Shown: one piece after another, positions 14,746 to 23,237 of the stretch
How positions within the stretch are numbered: the first letter of the stretch is position 1
Layout: every line of letters begins with the position of its first letter
Source of the DNA: DAOTWC01 sp048499435
GTDB taxonomy: Bacteria > Chloroflexota > Anaerolineae > Aggregatilineales > Phototrophicaceae
DNA: 64,000 bases
NCBI GenBank assembly: GCA_048499435.1
Contig: JASNZW010000001.1
Coordinates: 186,001-250,000 of the forward strand
Reading direction: 5' to 3'
Notes under the pieces: generated by a model
Told to the model about the DNA's origin: nothing
The model's database searches: none
What the model saw: the letters and a program-made list of their open reading frames with translations, nothing else
Program-made: the position numbers and the translations under genes

Positions 14746-16905
14746 TCAGCCGTTCTCTGTTAGCTGCGCGCGCAGCGCGGCGGCGCGGCGGCGCGCCTCA
14801 GCGGCAAACGGATAAGGGTAGATGGCGCTCCACGTCAGCACCCAGTCATATTCGCGCAGGGCGGCCTCGGCCTTCCCCTGCGCCTCCAGAATCTGGCCGC
14901 GCAGGAAACGGCGGCTGCCCGTTTCAACCCGCGCCAGCGCCGTGTCTACGCTGCGCAGCGCGTCGGCAAATTCGCCCAGGTGATACTGCGCGCGGGCGCG
15001 GTACTCGGCGGCGGCGGCCTGCAGGCGCGCGGGCATGTTCGCGGCCGTCGCGATCAGCTCCAGGGCGCGCGTGTAGGCGTCGGTGTCGCCGTCGCGCGCC
15101 TGGTCAACCAGGATGCGCGCCTGCAGCAGTTGAATCTCAGCATCTGGCAGCGCGCCCGTCCCCAGCAGCGCCTCGGCGTCGCCCGCCGCGGTGCCGTAGC
15201 TGCCGGCAGCATACGCCGCCAGCATGCGCTGTGCGCGCGTTTGCAGGCTCCGGTCAATGCTGTAAGCGCGGGTCAGGTCGTCGCGCGCCAGATCATAACG
15301 GCCCTGGGCGCTGTAAAGCGCGGCGCGGGCGGCCAGCGCCGCGGCAGTTACCGGCGTGGTTTCCTGGGCGGTGAGCGCCTGATTATAGGCCGCCAGCGCC
15401 TGGTCAGCGTTGCCCTCGGCGGCGCGCGCAGCGCCCAGCAGCCTGAATCCCTCAGCGCTGCCGGGGTAGAAGAACAGGTAGTTCTGCGCGTAGATCACCG
15501 CGCGGCCGGGGTCGCCCTGGGCCAGCGCGGTCCTGATCTGCAGCAGATACGCCTTCTCGACGGTCGGGTCAATGTAGAGCGCGACAAACGCCTGCCGCGC
15601 CGCCCGGTCAAGATCGCCCTGGGCGAAATGAATCTCGCCCTTCTCAACGATCAGGTTAACGTCGGTGGCAAGCTGCGGCACAGCCAGCCCCGCCGTCAGC
15701 GCCGCCAGCGCGTCGTCATAGCGCTCTTGCAGCGCGTAGGCCCGCGCCAGCAGCAGATACGGCTGCGCCAGGTTGGGGTCGCCGGCGACAGCGGCGCGCG
15801 CACGGTCCTCTACCTGCGCCAGATACCCGCTGGCCTCGCCCGCCTGCCCCTGGTCGCGCGCGCGGCGCGCCAGCTCCAGGAACACATACGCATAGCCCGC
15901 GTCCACCAGCGGGCGGCCAGCGTCGTCAGGGCGCTGGCTCAAACGGCTTTCGGCCTCGTTCATGACGCGCAGCGCCGCCTGCAGGTCGCCGGCATCAGCG
16001 TGCGCCAGCGCCTCATAGTAAAAGACGCTGGGGTTGAAGCTGAGCGCCGAAGCGGCGCGCTCGGCCTCCAGCGTGGCGATAGCGGGACCAAACTGGCGCT
16101 GGTTGATGAGCGCCACCGCGTCATTGACCGGGCGGCTGCCGGTGTCCGGGTAAATGCGCGTCGGCAGCGGCGGCGCGTCAATGCTGCCCGGCGTGATGGA
16201 CGGGTCAATCGTCGGGCTGGCGGTCGGCGAGATCTCCGGCGTGGCGGACGGCGTCGGCGTGTAGCCGGGCGTCGGCGTCGGCGTGAGCGTGGCCGTTGGC
16301 GACGGCGTCCAGGTGGGCGCGAACACCACGCCGCGAAGCTGCGGGTCATTGGCGACAATCAGCCCCCCCACAATGCCCAGCGCCGCCAGCAGGCCGGCCA
16401 CCGCGCCCGCGATCTTCAGGCGCAGGTAAAGCGCGTCACGCTCGCCGGCGCGGCGCCTGCCCTTGCGCACCCAGTTCACATCGCTGGCGGGCGCTGCTGC
16501 TGCAAAATACGTTTGCAGCGCCTGCTCTGCCTGGGCCTGCGCGGCGGCCAATCGCTGCGCGTCAGGGATCGGCACGCCGGCACGCTGCGGCTGGTCGCCG
16601 CTGGCCGCGGCCAACGGCGCCAGGTCAGGGCGGCCCGCGCCCAGCAGCTGCTCTGGCGTAACGTCCATCGTCGCCAGGACCTGCAGCGCGGTTTCGTTGT
16701 GCGGGTTGATCTGCAGCAGCTTTTGCAGGCAGAACAGCCGCTCGCGCCGGTCACGCGCCAGGCTGGCCATCCACACCCAGGCGGCCTCGCTGCGCGGGTC
16801 TAGCCGGATAGCCTGCTGCAGCAGCTCGCGCGCGCGGTCGCTGTCGCCGGCCTTCGCCGCCGCGATACCCTGCCGCCGAAGCTCCCGCGCCTGTTCATCT
16901 GCCAC
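14746..16905 (-). CDS. Membrane-anchored TPR protein with Thr/Pro stalk
   Basis: 719 residues. The start is GTG at 16905, 6 bases after AGGAGG; an earlier GTG at 16929 overlaps that ribosome site. Domain order: N-terminal cytoplasmic TPRs (residues 1-75: ARELLQQAIRLDPRSEAAW, LLQINPHNETALQVL), a linker, one membrane helix (IAGAVAGLLAALGIVGGLIV), a TPSPTATLTPTPTPG stalk, then about ten TPR units to the C-terminus. It probably assembles envelope complexes. Low-complexity Thr/Pro stalks recur in several proteins of this window. It is not in an obvious operon. Confidence 0.88.
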   Translation of the reverse strand: MADEQARELRRQGIAAAKAGDSDRARELLQQAIRLDPRSEAAWVWMASLARDRRERLFCLQKLLQINPHNETALQVLATMDVTPEQLLGAGRPDLAPLAAASGDQPQRAGVPIPDAQRLAAAQAQAEQALQTYFAAAAPASDVNWVRKGRRRAGERDALYLRLKIAGAVAGLLAALGIVGGLIVANDPQLRGVVFAPTWTPSPTATLTPTPTPGYTPTPSATPEISPTASPTIDPSITPGSIDAPPLPTRIYPDTGSRPVNDAVALINQRQFGPAIATLEAERAASALSFNPSVFYYEALAHADAGDLQAALRVMNEAESRLSQRPDDAGRPLVDAGYAYVFLELARRARDQGQAGEASGYLAQVEDRARAAVAGDPNLAQPYLLLARAYALQERYDDALAALTAGLAVPQLATDVNLIVEKGEIHFAQGDLDRAARQAFVALYIDPTVEKAYLLQIRTALAQGDPGRAVIYAQNYLFFYPGSAEGFRLLGAARAAEGNADQALAAYNQALTAQETTPVTAAALAARAALYSAQGRYDLARDDLTRAYSIDRSLQTRAQRMLAAYAAGSYGTAAGDAEALLGTGALPDAEIQLLQARILVDQARDGDTDAYTRALELIATAANMPARLQAAAAEYRARAQYHLGEFADALRSVDTALARVETGSRRFLRGQILEAQGKAEAALREYDWVLTWSAIYPYPFAAEARRRAAALRAQLTENG

Positions 16906-16949
16906 GCCCCACCTCCTGCTGTTCCCCACTGCGCCTATTCTACATCAGC

Positions 16950-16984
16950 CCGCCGGCTGCGGAAACAAAAGCCGCCCCTCGGCG
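16950..16984 (+). repeat. 35-bp direct repeat, copy 1
   Basis: Starts CCGCCGGCTGCGG and ends CCCCTCGGCG. It is identical to 18741-18775 in the same orientation. This copy forms the 5' arm and tail of the nucleotidase terminator. The two copies bracket the 5'-nucleotidase gene. Confidence 0.9.
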
Positions 16985-16991
16985 GGGCGGC
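16963..16991 (-). terminator. Rho-independent terminator of 5'-nucleotidase gene
   Basis: On the minus strand GCCGCCCC (16991-16984) pairs with GGGGCGGC (16978-16971) over a 5-base loop, followed by TTTTGTTT. It lies 42 bases after the stop. Confidence 0.8.
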
Positions 16992-17032
16992 CTCTGCGGC
17001 GCGGCGAAGTGTCAGCGCCACACCCAGCCTGA

Positions 17033-18607
17033 TTACTGGGCGGTATTGGTGATCCGGCCTTCAAGCTGTGGCGCTACCGGGCTGTTTGCCTTAAGATACT
17101 CGATGACAACCATATCCAGCGGGCGGCCATAGTCGTAAACTCGCGCGGCGTTGTCGCGGAAAACATAGTACTCGTCGCCGCCGCCGCGCATGAAGTCGTT
17201 CGCGGCAACAGCGTAAGTGGCTTCGGGGTCAATCGGCGCGTATTCGCCGGTTTCAGGGTCAAGCACTTCCACGCTGACAATACGGCTGCCCACTTCCTGG
17301 CTCATGTCCCAGGTGTAGCGCAGGCCAGAAACCTGGGCGAAACGGCCCGTGCCGCCGCGCTCATCGTTGACGCGCGAAACGCCGTTCTCCAGCGCAGCGA
17401 CCACGTCGGCGCCGCTCAGCTCAAACGTGCTTACCAGGTTGCCAAACGGCAGCACCGTGCGCACCTCGCCCAGCGTAATCACGCCCTCATCAATGCCAGC
17501 GCGAATGCCGCCGCCGTTCTGGAAAACGATCTGCGCGCCAGTTTCCTGGCGGATAGCGTCGGCGATCAGGTTGCCAATCGCGCATTCCTCGCTGCGGCAG
17601 GTGCTGTTATCCAGCGCCACCATGGTCTCGCCCACTTCCTGTTCCATCAGGGCGGTGAGCGGCTCGCGCAGTTCCTCAACCAGGTCATTCATTTCAGCGT
17701 TGGGGGTTATGAACTGCGACAGCAGAATAACATCGCCGCTGGCGCGTGTGATCACGCCGTCAGCGTCGAAAGTGACGTCCAGGCGGCCCAGAAATTCGTT
17801 CTGGTCGCCAGCCTGCACAATATATACCGGCTGGCCGGCTGGGTTTTCGACGATCACCGGGTAGCGATCCTCGGCGGCGGCGTAGGCGTTGCTCAACAGC
17901 GTATGGCTGTCGCCACCAACGATTACATCCACGCCGGTCACCTCGTTGGCTACGCGCATATCCAGGCCCAATCCCATATGCGTCAGCAGGATGATCTTAT
18001 TAACGCCCTGCGCCGTCAGCTCATCCACATACTGCTGCGTGATGCCGCTGTAGTCGTCACTGAAAACCAGTTCCGCGCCAGGGCGGGACTTGTTGGTAGT
18101 GTCTTCGGTGAGCAGGCCGATAACACCTACCTGTTCGCCATTAACATCGAGTACTGCATACGGCGCCACTTTGCCTGCCAGATGCGGCGACGCACTGAAA
18201 TCAATATTTGCGGACAGCACCGGGAAATCAACCGCGTCAATAAAAGCGGCCAGCGTATCGTCGCCGTTGTCGAACTCGTGGTTGCCCAGAGCCATCGCGT
18301 CGTAGCCCAGCAGATTCATAATGAGCGCCTGGTCCTGGCCCAGGTACTGCGCGTGGAACAGCGTGCCTGTGAAGCGGTCGCCGGCATCCAGCAGCAGGCT
18401 GTTAGGGGCCTGGGCGCGGATCTGCTCAACCACTGACGCCTGGCGCGTTACGCCGCCCGCGCCGCTGCCCAGCGGGTCGTGATTGGCGTGCGTGTCATTG
18501 GTGTGCATAATGGTAAGCGGCCAGGTTTCGCCAGACTGCGCTGTCGCCAGCGCCCCCGTCAACAGGGTGGCCAGAACAACCAACCAAAGAATACTTTTCC
18601 GCAGCAT
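17033..18607 (-). CDS. Secreted 5'-nucleotidase / metallophosphatase (UshA family)
   Basis: A 524-residue exported enzyme that removes phosphate from nucleotides or related esters outside the membrane. The signal peptide ends LATAQS. The N-terminal metallophosphatase domain holds the two-metal motifs HTNDTHAN, LDAGDRFTG, MALGNHEFD, ILLTHMG and GGDSHT. The C-terminal substrate domain holds FQNGGGIRAG and AVAANDFMRGGGDEY. All usual metal ligands appear present. AAGGAGG lies 7 bases before the ATG. The gene stands alone and is bracketed by 35-bp direct repeats. Confidence 0.95.
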   Translation of the reverse strand: MLRKSILWLVVLATLLTGALATAQSGETWPLTIMHTNDTHANHDPLGSGAGGVTRQASVVEQIRAQAPNSLLLDAGDRFTGTLFHAQYLGQDQALIMNLLGYDAMALGNHEFDNGDDTLAAFIDAVDFPVLSANIDFSASPHLAGKVAPYAVLDVNGEQVGVIGLLTEDTTNKSRPGAELVFSDDYSGITQQYVDELTAQGVNKIILLTHMGLGLDMRVANEVTGVDVIVGGDSHTLLSNAYAAAEDRYPVIVENPAGQPVYIVQAGDQNEFLGRLDVTFDADGVITRASGDVILLSQFITPNAEMNDLVEELREPLTALMEQEVGETMVALDNSTCRSEECAIGNLIADAIRQETGAQIVFQNGGGIRAGIDEGVITLGEVRTVLPFGNLVSTFELSGADVVAALENGVSRVNDERGGTGRFAQVSGLRYTWDMSQEVGSRIVSVEVLDPETGEYAPIDPEATYAVAANDFMRGGGDEYYVFRDNAARVYDYGRPLDMVVIEYLKANSPVAPQLEGRITNTAQ

Positions 18608-18740
18608 ATTGGTGACCTCCTTAGAAATAATTAAACTTTAACGGCGTAAACCGCGTCCTGCACAGCAGCAGACCTCCAAGGCTGAACGAACGGTCAACGG
18701 CCGTTAGCCGTATTGTAACATAATTCCGGGCACAATACTT

Positions 18741-18775
18741 CCGCCGGCTGCGGAAACAAAAGCCGCCCCTCGGCG
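18741..18775 (+). repeat. 35-bp direct repeat, copy 2
   Basis: An identical copy of 16950-16984, upstream of the 5'-nucleotidase gene. After the shared 35 bases the copies diverge (GGGGCGG in copy 1, CGCCCTT in copy 2), so this copy lacks the second hairpin arm and is probably not a working terminator. Confidence 0.9.
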
Positions 18776-18787
18776 CGCCCTTCGTGC

Positions 18788-18817
18788 TTGACAGCCAGCG
18801 GCACACAGTCGTATAAT
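18788..18817 (+). promoter_or_regulatory. Consensus promoter of P-type ATPase gene
   Basis: A perfect TTGACA (18788-18793) and a perfect TATAAT (18812-18817) are separated by 18 bases. The predicted start is near 18824, at the edge of the palindrome that follows. Confidence 0.88.
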
Positions 18818-18824
18818 TCGTGTA

Positions 18825-18848
18825 ATATATGCGTAACCACGCATATAT
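18825..18848. promoter_or_regulatory. SmtB/ArsR-type operator candidate
   Basis: ATATATGCGT and ACGCATATAT form a perfect 10-bp inverted repeat around AACC, exactly at the predicted transcription start. AT-rich imperfect 12-2-12 palindromes of this style bind SmtB/ArsR metal-sensing repressors in front of metal ATPases, so metal-relieved repression is inferred. No ArsR gene is in the window. Confidence 0.7.
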
Positions 18849-18876
18849 GAGACGACGTATCACAGCAGAGGCTTTC

Positions 18877-21066
18877 ATGGCTGACGAAACCGCTTATATT
18901 GTGCACGGCATGGACTGTGCAAGCTGCGCCCGCGAGCTTGAAGACGGCGTGGCACGCCTGGAGGGCGTGAAAACAGTTCAGGTCGAGTTCGCTACCGGCA
19001 AAATGCGCGTCAGCGGTGACGTGCCGTTCGATACGCTGCGCCAGCGCGCTGAGGCGCTGGGGAAACGCATTGAACCGGCGGACGCCGCCGTCATCGCGCC
19101 CGCCGCGCCCGCCGCCGCGCACGGCGGCGCAGCCGGCTTCGCGCTGTATCTGCTGGCGCGCCCGGAAACCCGCCTGGCGCTGATCGGCGGCGGCGTGATC
19201 GTGCTGACGCTGCTGGCGGCGGCGCTGCTGGCGCTGCCCGCCGCGCTCGCTGCGGCGCTCTACACAGCCGCGATGGCGGTGGCGGCCTACCCCATCGCCC
19301 GCAGCGGCATCAACACACTGCGCATCAACCACACCTTCAGCATCAACCTGCTGATGACAATCGCCGCCGTTGGCGCGGTGGTGATCGGCGAACACCTGGA
19401 GGCCGCCACCGTTATCTTCCTGTTCGCCATCGGCGAGGCGCTGGAGGGCTTCACGGCTGACCGCGCCCGCGACAGCCTGCGCGCGCTGCTGGACCTGGCC
19501 CCGGCGCAGGCTGTGCGGCTGCGCCCCGACGGCGGCCAGGAAACCGTGCCGGTGGCGCTGCTGCACGTGGACGACGTGATCGCCGTTCACCCTGGCGAGC
19601 GCGTGCCGATGGACGGCATCGTGACGGCGGGCAGCAGCGGCGTCAACCAGGCCCCAATCACCGGCGAGAGCATGCCGGTGTACAAGGACCAGGGCGCGCA
19701 GGTCTACGCCGGCACGCTGAACGGCGACGGCGCGCTGGAGGTGCGCGTCACACACCTGGCGGCGGACACCACGCTCAGCCGGATCATCCGGCTGGTGGAG
19801 GAAGCCCAGGGCAGCCGCGCCCCCAGCCAGCGCCTGGTGGACCGTTTCGCGCACTATTACACGCCGGGCGTGGTGCTGCTGGCGCTGCTGGTTGCGGTTG
19901 TGCCGCCGCTGCTGTTCAACGCGCCCTTCCACGACCTGCCCGACGGCACACACGGCTGGCTGTACCGGGCGCTGACCCTGCTGGTGATCGCCTGTCCGTG
20001 CGCGCTGGTGATCAGCACGCCCGTAACCATCATCAGCGCCATCACGGCGGCGGCGCGGCGCGGCGTGCTGGTGAAAGGCGGCGCACACCTGGAGGCGCTG
20101 GGCCAGGTGCGCGCGGCGGCCTTCGACAAAACCGGCACGCTCACAGTGGGCAGCCCGGTTGTGACACAGGTGCGCAGCCTGGAGTGCGACGACGCGGACC
20201 GCTGCCCCGCCTGCGACAGCCTGCTGGGGCTGGCGGCGTCCGTCGAACAGCGCAGCGCGCACCCGCTGGCGCGGGCTGTGGTTGAAGCGGCCAGCGCGCG
20301 CGGCGTGGACACGCTGTTCACCCCCGCGCAGGAAGTGGCGGCGCTGGCGGGGCGCGGCATCAAAGGCCAGGTTGGCGAACACACAGTCACCGTAGGCAGC
20401 CACCCGCTGTTTGAGGCTGACTTCCCGCACGACCCGGCGCTGTGCGCGCTGGTTGATGGCGCTGAAGCCAGCGGCCAGACGGCGATGCTGCTGGCGCAGG
20501 ACGACCACGTGCGCGGCTTTATCGCCGTCGCCGACCAGGTGCGGCCCGCCAGCCGAGCGGTGATCGATTCTCTGCGCGCGCTGGGGCTGCGCACCGTTAT
20601 GCTCACCGGCGACAACCCCGCCGTCGCCCAGGCTGTCGGCGCGCAAATCGGCATAGACGCGGTGCGCGCCAGCCTGCTGCCCGACCAGAAAGTGGACGCC
20701 GTGCGCGCCCTGCTGCGCGAGTACGGCTCCGTCGTTATGGTCGGCGACGGCATCAACGACACGCCAGCGCTGGCAACGGCCACCGTCGGCGTGGCGATGG
20801 GCGGCGCGGGCAGCGCCCAGGCGCTCGAAACGGCGGATATCGTGCTGATGGCCGACGACCTGGCCCAGCTTCCCTACGCCGTGCGGCTGGCGCGTTTTGC
20901 CCGCCGCCTCATCACACAGAACATCGGCCTGAGCATCGGCCTCAAGTTGGTCTTTATGGCGCTGGCGCTGACCGGCGGCGCGACGATGTGGCTGGCTGTC
21001 CTGGCCGATGTGGGCATGTCGCTGGCGGTCACGCTCAACGGGATGCGCCCGCTGCGGCAGCGCTGA
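18877..21066 (+). CDS. Zn/Cd/Pb-type P1B heavy-metal ATPase (ZntA-like)
   Basis: Exports divalent soft metals. 729 residues from the ATG after AGAGG; an ATG at 18829 lies inside the operator and adds 16 unlikely residues. Domain order: HMA metal-binding domain with GMDCASC (Cys14, Cys17), eight membrane helices, actuator APITGES, CPC (373-375) in the ion path, phosphorylated Asp417 in DKTGT, SAHP (His462), hinge GDGINDTPAL. The Lys in GLKLVFMAL and the Asp-Val-Gly in VLADVGMSLA near the C-terminus mark the Zn/Cd/Pb class rather than copper. Extra cysteines (437, 443, 446; CDDADRCPAC) lie just after the phosphorylation site and may be another metal site. Confidence 0.95.
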   Translation: MADETAYIVHGMDCASCARELEDGVARLEGVKTVQVEFATGKMRVSGDVPFDTLRQRAEALGKRIEPADAAVIAPAAPAAAHGGAAGFALYLLARPETRLALIGGGVIVLTLLAAALLALPAALAAALYTAAMAVAAYPIARSGINTLRINHTFSINLLMTIAAVGAVVIGEHLEAATVIFLFAIGEALEGFTADRARDSLRALLDLAPAQAVRLRPDGGQETVPVALLHVDDVIAVHPGERVPMDGIVTAGSSGVNQAPITGESMPVYKDQGAQVYAGTLNGDGALEVRVTHLAADTTLSRIIRLVEEAQGSRAPSQRLVDRFAHYYTPGVVLLALLVAVVPPLLFNAPFHDLPDGTHGWLYRALTLLVIACPCALVISTPVTIISAITAAARRGVLVKGGAHLEALGQVRAAAFDKTGTLTVGSPVVTQVRSLECDDADRCPACDSLLGLAASVEQRSAHPLARAVVEAASARGVDTLFTPAQEVAALAGRGIKGQVGEHTVTVGSHPLFEADFPHDPALCALVDGAEASGQTAMLLAQDDHVRGFIAVADQVRPASRAVIDSLRALGLRTVMLTGDNPAVAQAVGAQIGIDAVRASLLPDQKVDAVRALLREYGSVVMVGDGINDTPALATATVGVAMGGAGSAQALETADIVLMADDLAQLPYAVRLARFARRLITQNIGLSIGLKLVFMALALTGGATMWLAVLADVGMSLAVTLNGMRPLRQR

Positions 21067-21087
21067 AGCCCGCGAAAACCAGAAATC

Positions 21088-21123
21088 AAAACCCCCGCGT
21101 TCAGCCCGGCGCGGGGGTTTTTT
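21088..21123. terminator. Bidirectional terminator between ATPase and PfkB genes
   Basis: AAACCCCCGCG (21088-21098) pairs with CGCGGGGGTTT (21110-21120) and runs into six T on the plus strand. The A-run on the 5' side gives T on the minus strand. It lies between convergent genes. Confidence 0.9.
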
Positions 21124-21143
21124 GTCCGGCTCAGGCGCGGCGC

Positions 21144-22097
21144 TCAGTCGCGAATAGGCTGTGTCGTGCCGCTGCGCATAAACGCCAGCGTGTGATCGAA
21201 GTCCACAATCCCCGCGTCAGACCCCAGCCCGGTGATGACCAGGCCCGACGCCGCGCTGGCGAAGCGCCCGGCCTCAGCCAGCGACCAGCCATGCGACAGG
21301 CCGACGATAAAAGCGGCGCAGTAGGCGTCGCCGCAGCCGGTCGAGTCCACTACCGGCACGTCATACGCCGGGATACGAATTTCATCCATCCCCCTGGCGG
21401 CGATGCTGCTGCCCTGGTCGCCCATCTTGAAGACGGTGTGGCCCACGCCTCTGTCCAGGAAGAAATTGATGACGTCCCTGCGCTCTTGCAGGCCGCAGAT
21501 CATCCGCGCTTCTTCCAGGCCCGGCATGAAGTAGTCAATATGCGGCAGCGCCGGCTCCAGCACCGCAAGCAGATCGTCGCGCTGCAGCGCGATCATGTCC
21601 AGCATGGTGACCGTGTTATGCTCGCGGGCGAACTTGAGAATCTGCGCGGTTGGCGCGCCGTCCAGCTTCGCCAGCAGATAGGTGCCGCCGAAATGCAGAT
21701 AATCCGCCGCGGCGATCGCATCCCAGTTGATGTCGTCCAGCGACAGCTCGGCGTTGGCCCCCAGCACGTGCAGCGCCGGGCGCTCGCCGTTGGGGCGGAT
21801 AGGCAGCATCGTGGCCGATGTCTGCACGCCCGACTTGCGCACCAGGTTATCAGTGTTGATGCCGTAGCGATGCATCGTGTCCACGACGAAATTGCCCATC
21901 TCGTCCTGGCCGATAGCGCCCATCGCGTAGACTTCGGCCCCCAGTTTCGCCAGGTCCACGCTGGTTCCCGCCGCCGTTCCGGCGACGGTCAGGCGAATTT
22001 CCTGAATGAGATCAACGTGCTGCCCCTCTGGGATGCGGGTGACGTGCCGCCCCAGAATGTCGAGAATGTGAATGCCCAGGCTGACAACTTTCGCCAT
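21144..22097 (-). CDS. PfkB-family carbohydrate kinase
   Basis: A ribokinase/fructokinase-fold enzyme of 317 residues that phosphorylates a sugar, nucleoside or polyol with ATP. Motifs: N-terminal LTVAGTAAGTSVDLAKLG (substrate side) and C-terminal DSTGCGDAYCAAF holding the catalytic Asp. The usual GAGD anion hole reads GCGD. The ATG at 22097 begins MAKVVSLGIHILD. It starts 26 bases after the second ABC ATPase and is the last gene of the import operon, so it probably phosphorylates the imported substrate. The substrate is not readable from sequence. Confidence 0.92.
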   Translation of the reverse strand: MAKVVSLGIHILDILGRHVTRIPEGQHVDLIQEIRLTVAGTAAGTSVDLAKLGAEVYAMGAIGQDEMGNFVVDTMHRYGINTDNLVRKSGVQTSATMLPIRPNGERPALHVLGANAELSLDDINWDAIAAADYLHFGGTYLLAKLDGAPTAQILKFAREHNTVTMLDMIALQRDDLLAVLEPALPHIDYFMPGLEEARMICGLQERRDVINFFLDRGVGHTVFKMGDQGSSIAARGMDEIRIPAYDVPVVDSTGCGDAYCAAFIVGLSHGWSLAEAGRFASAASGLVITGLGSDAGIVDFDHTLAFMRSGTTQPIRD

Positions 22098-22123
22098 GAG
22101 GTAAGTCCTTTCTGCGATGCGCC

Positions 22124-23236
22124 TCAATTAACGTGTGCGGCCAGCGGCGTGAGCGCGGCGTCCAGCCGCACCCCATCGCCCGGCTCGAACAGAACAACGT
22201 GTTCCGCGGGAAAAACAACCGGCACCTCAGCGCCCGCGGCAACTGCCAGGCCCGCCGGCGCTTTCGCCTTGACCAGCGCGCCGCCAACCTGCAGCGTGAC
22301 CAGATGCTGCCCGCCCACAACCAGCGCCTGCCGCACGACCTGCGCCGGGACGCTGGCCGCCGCCGGCTGGCGCAGAATGTGCACGTGCTCCGGGCGGATG
22401 CCAAGCACGACATCCTGGCGGGCGTCGATGCCGGTTACACGCAGCGGCTGGCGGAACAGCGGCCCGGCCAGCGTCAGGCCGCCCGCGTCTGAGGACAGGG
22501 TGTAGTCAATAAAGTTCATGCCGGGGTTGCCCAGGAACCAGCCGCCGAACCGGTCGGCGGGGGAGTTGTACAGCTCACGCGGGACGCCGCGCTGCACGAT
22601 CGCGCCGTCGCGCATCAGCGCGATCTCGTTAGCCAGCGTCATGGCCTCCGTCTGGTCGTGCGTGACGTAGATGATCGTCTGGCTGTGCTGCTTCACCAAC
22701 TGCTTGAGCGCGCGCTTAAGCTGGAGTTTGGAGTTAATGTCAACGTTGGTCACTGGTTCATCAAACAGGATGATGCGCGGCTGGCGCGCCACCTCACGCG
22801 CGACCGCCACCTTCTGGCGCGTACCGTTGTCCAGCCGGGTGATGTCCGCTTTGGCAAAGCGCGTCAGGTCCAGCGTGTGCATTACCGATTCAACGCGCTG
22901 TTTGCGCGCCGCCGACGACAGGCTCTTGTCCTCCAGCAGCGGCAGCTCGATATTGCGGTAGACCGACATGCCCCGGTAGATCACCGGGTACTGGAACACC
23001 ATGCCGATGTAACGCTCGCTGGGCGAGAGGTCGGTAACGCGCTCGTCATCGAAGTAAATATCGCCGCTGGTTGGTTCCTCCAGCCCGGCGATCATCCGCA
23101 TCAGCGTGGTTTTGCCGCAGCCCGACGGCCCCAGCAGGCAGGTCACCGACGACGTAGGAAACGTCATGGTGAGGTCGCGCACGGCAACCAGTTTGCCAAA
23201 TTCCTTGCGCAGTTTGTCGAGTCGTATGACAGTCAT
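22124..23236 (-). CDS. ABC importer ATPase with intact catalytic residues but degenerate signature
   Basis: A MalK/UgpC-like ATPase of 370 residues with a C-terminal TOBE-type domain (VVLGIRPEHVHIL). Walker A is GPSGCGKTT (36-44), the Q-loop Gln82, Walker B IILFDEP with catalytic Glu160, and the switch His193 in YVTHDQ. The signature that should read LSGGQ reads LDNGT (135-139). The partner gene upstream (23238-24320) has a good signature but lacks these catalytic residues, so the two are expected to form a heterodimer. ATG at 23236, one base after the partner's stop. Confidence 0.92.
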   Translation of the reverse strand: MTVIRLDKLRKEFGKLVAVRDLTMTFPTSSVTCLLGPSGCGKTTLMRMIAGLEEPTSGDIYFDDERVTDLSPSERYIGMVFQYPVIYRGMSVYRNIELPLLEDKSLSSAARKQRVESVMHTLDLTRFAKADITRLDNGTRQKVAVAREVARQPRIILFDEPVTNVDINSKLQLKRALKQLVKQHSQTIIYVTHDQTEAMTLANEIALMRDGAIVQRGVPRELYNSPADRFGGWFLGNPGMNFIDYTLSSDAGGLTLAGPLFRQPLRVTGIDARQDVVLGIRPEHVHILRQPAAASVPAQVVRQALVVGGQHLVTLQVGGALVKAKAPAGLAVAAGAEVPVVFPAEHVVLFEPGDGVRLDAALTPLAAHVN

Positions 23237-23237
23237 A

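Noticed and set aside
16190..16320. Repetitive GGCGTCGGCGTG-type DNA
   Set aside because: Codes for the Thr/Pro stalk of the TPR protein on the minus strand.
18829..18876. ATG at 18829 as start of the P-type ATPase
   Set aside because: It lies inside the operator palindrome a few bases from the predicted transcription start, with no room for a ribosome site.
18621..18878. 85-codon minus-strand frame upstream of the nucleotidase
   Set aside because: Covers the promoter and operator of the ATPase and one repeat copy; no ribosome site or family.
18694..20646. 650-codon open frame opposite the P-type ATPase gene
   Set aside because: Lies antisense to a clear metal ATPase; its Arg/Gln/His-rich product has no domain pattern. 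A high-GC shadow.
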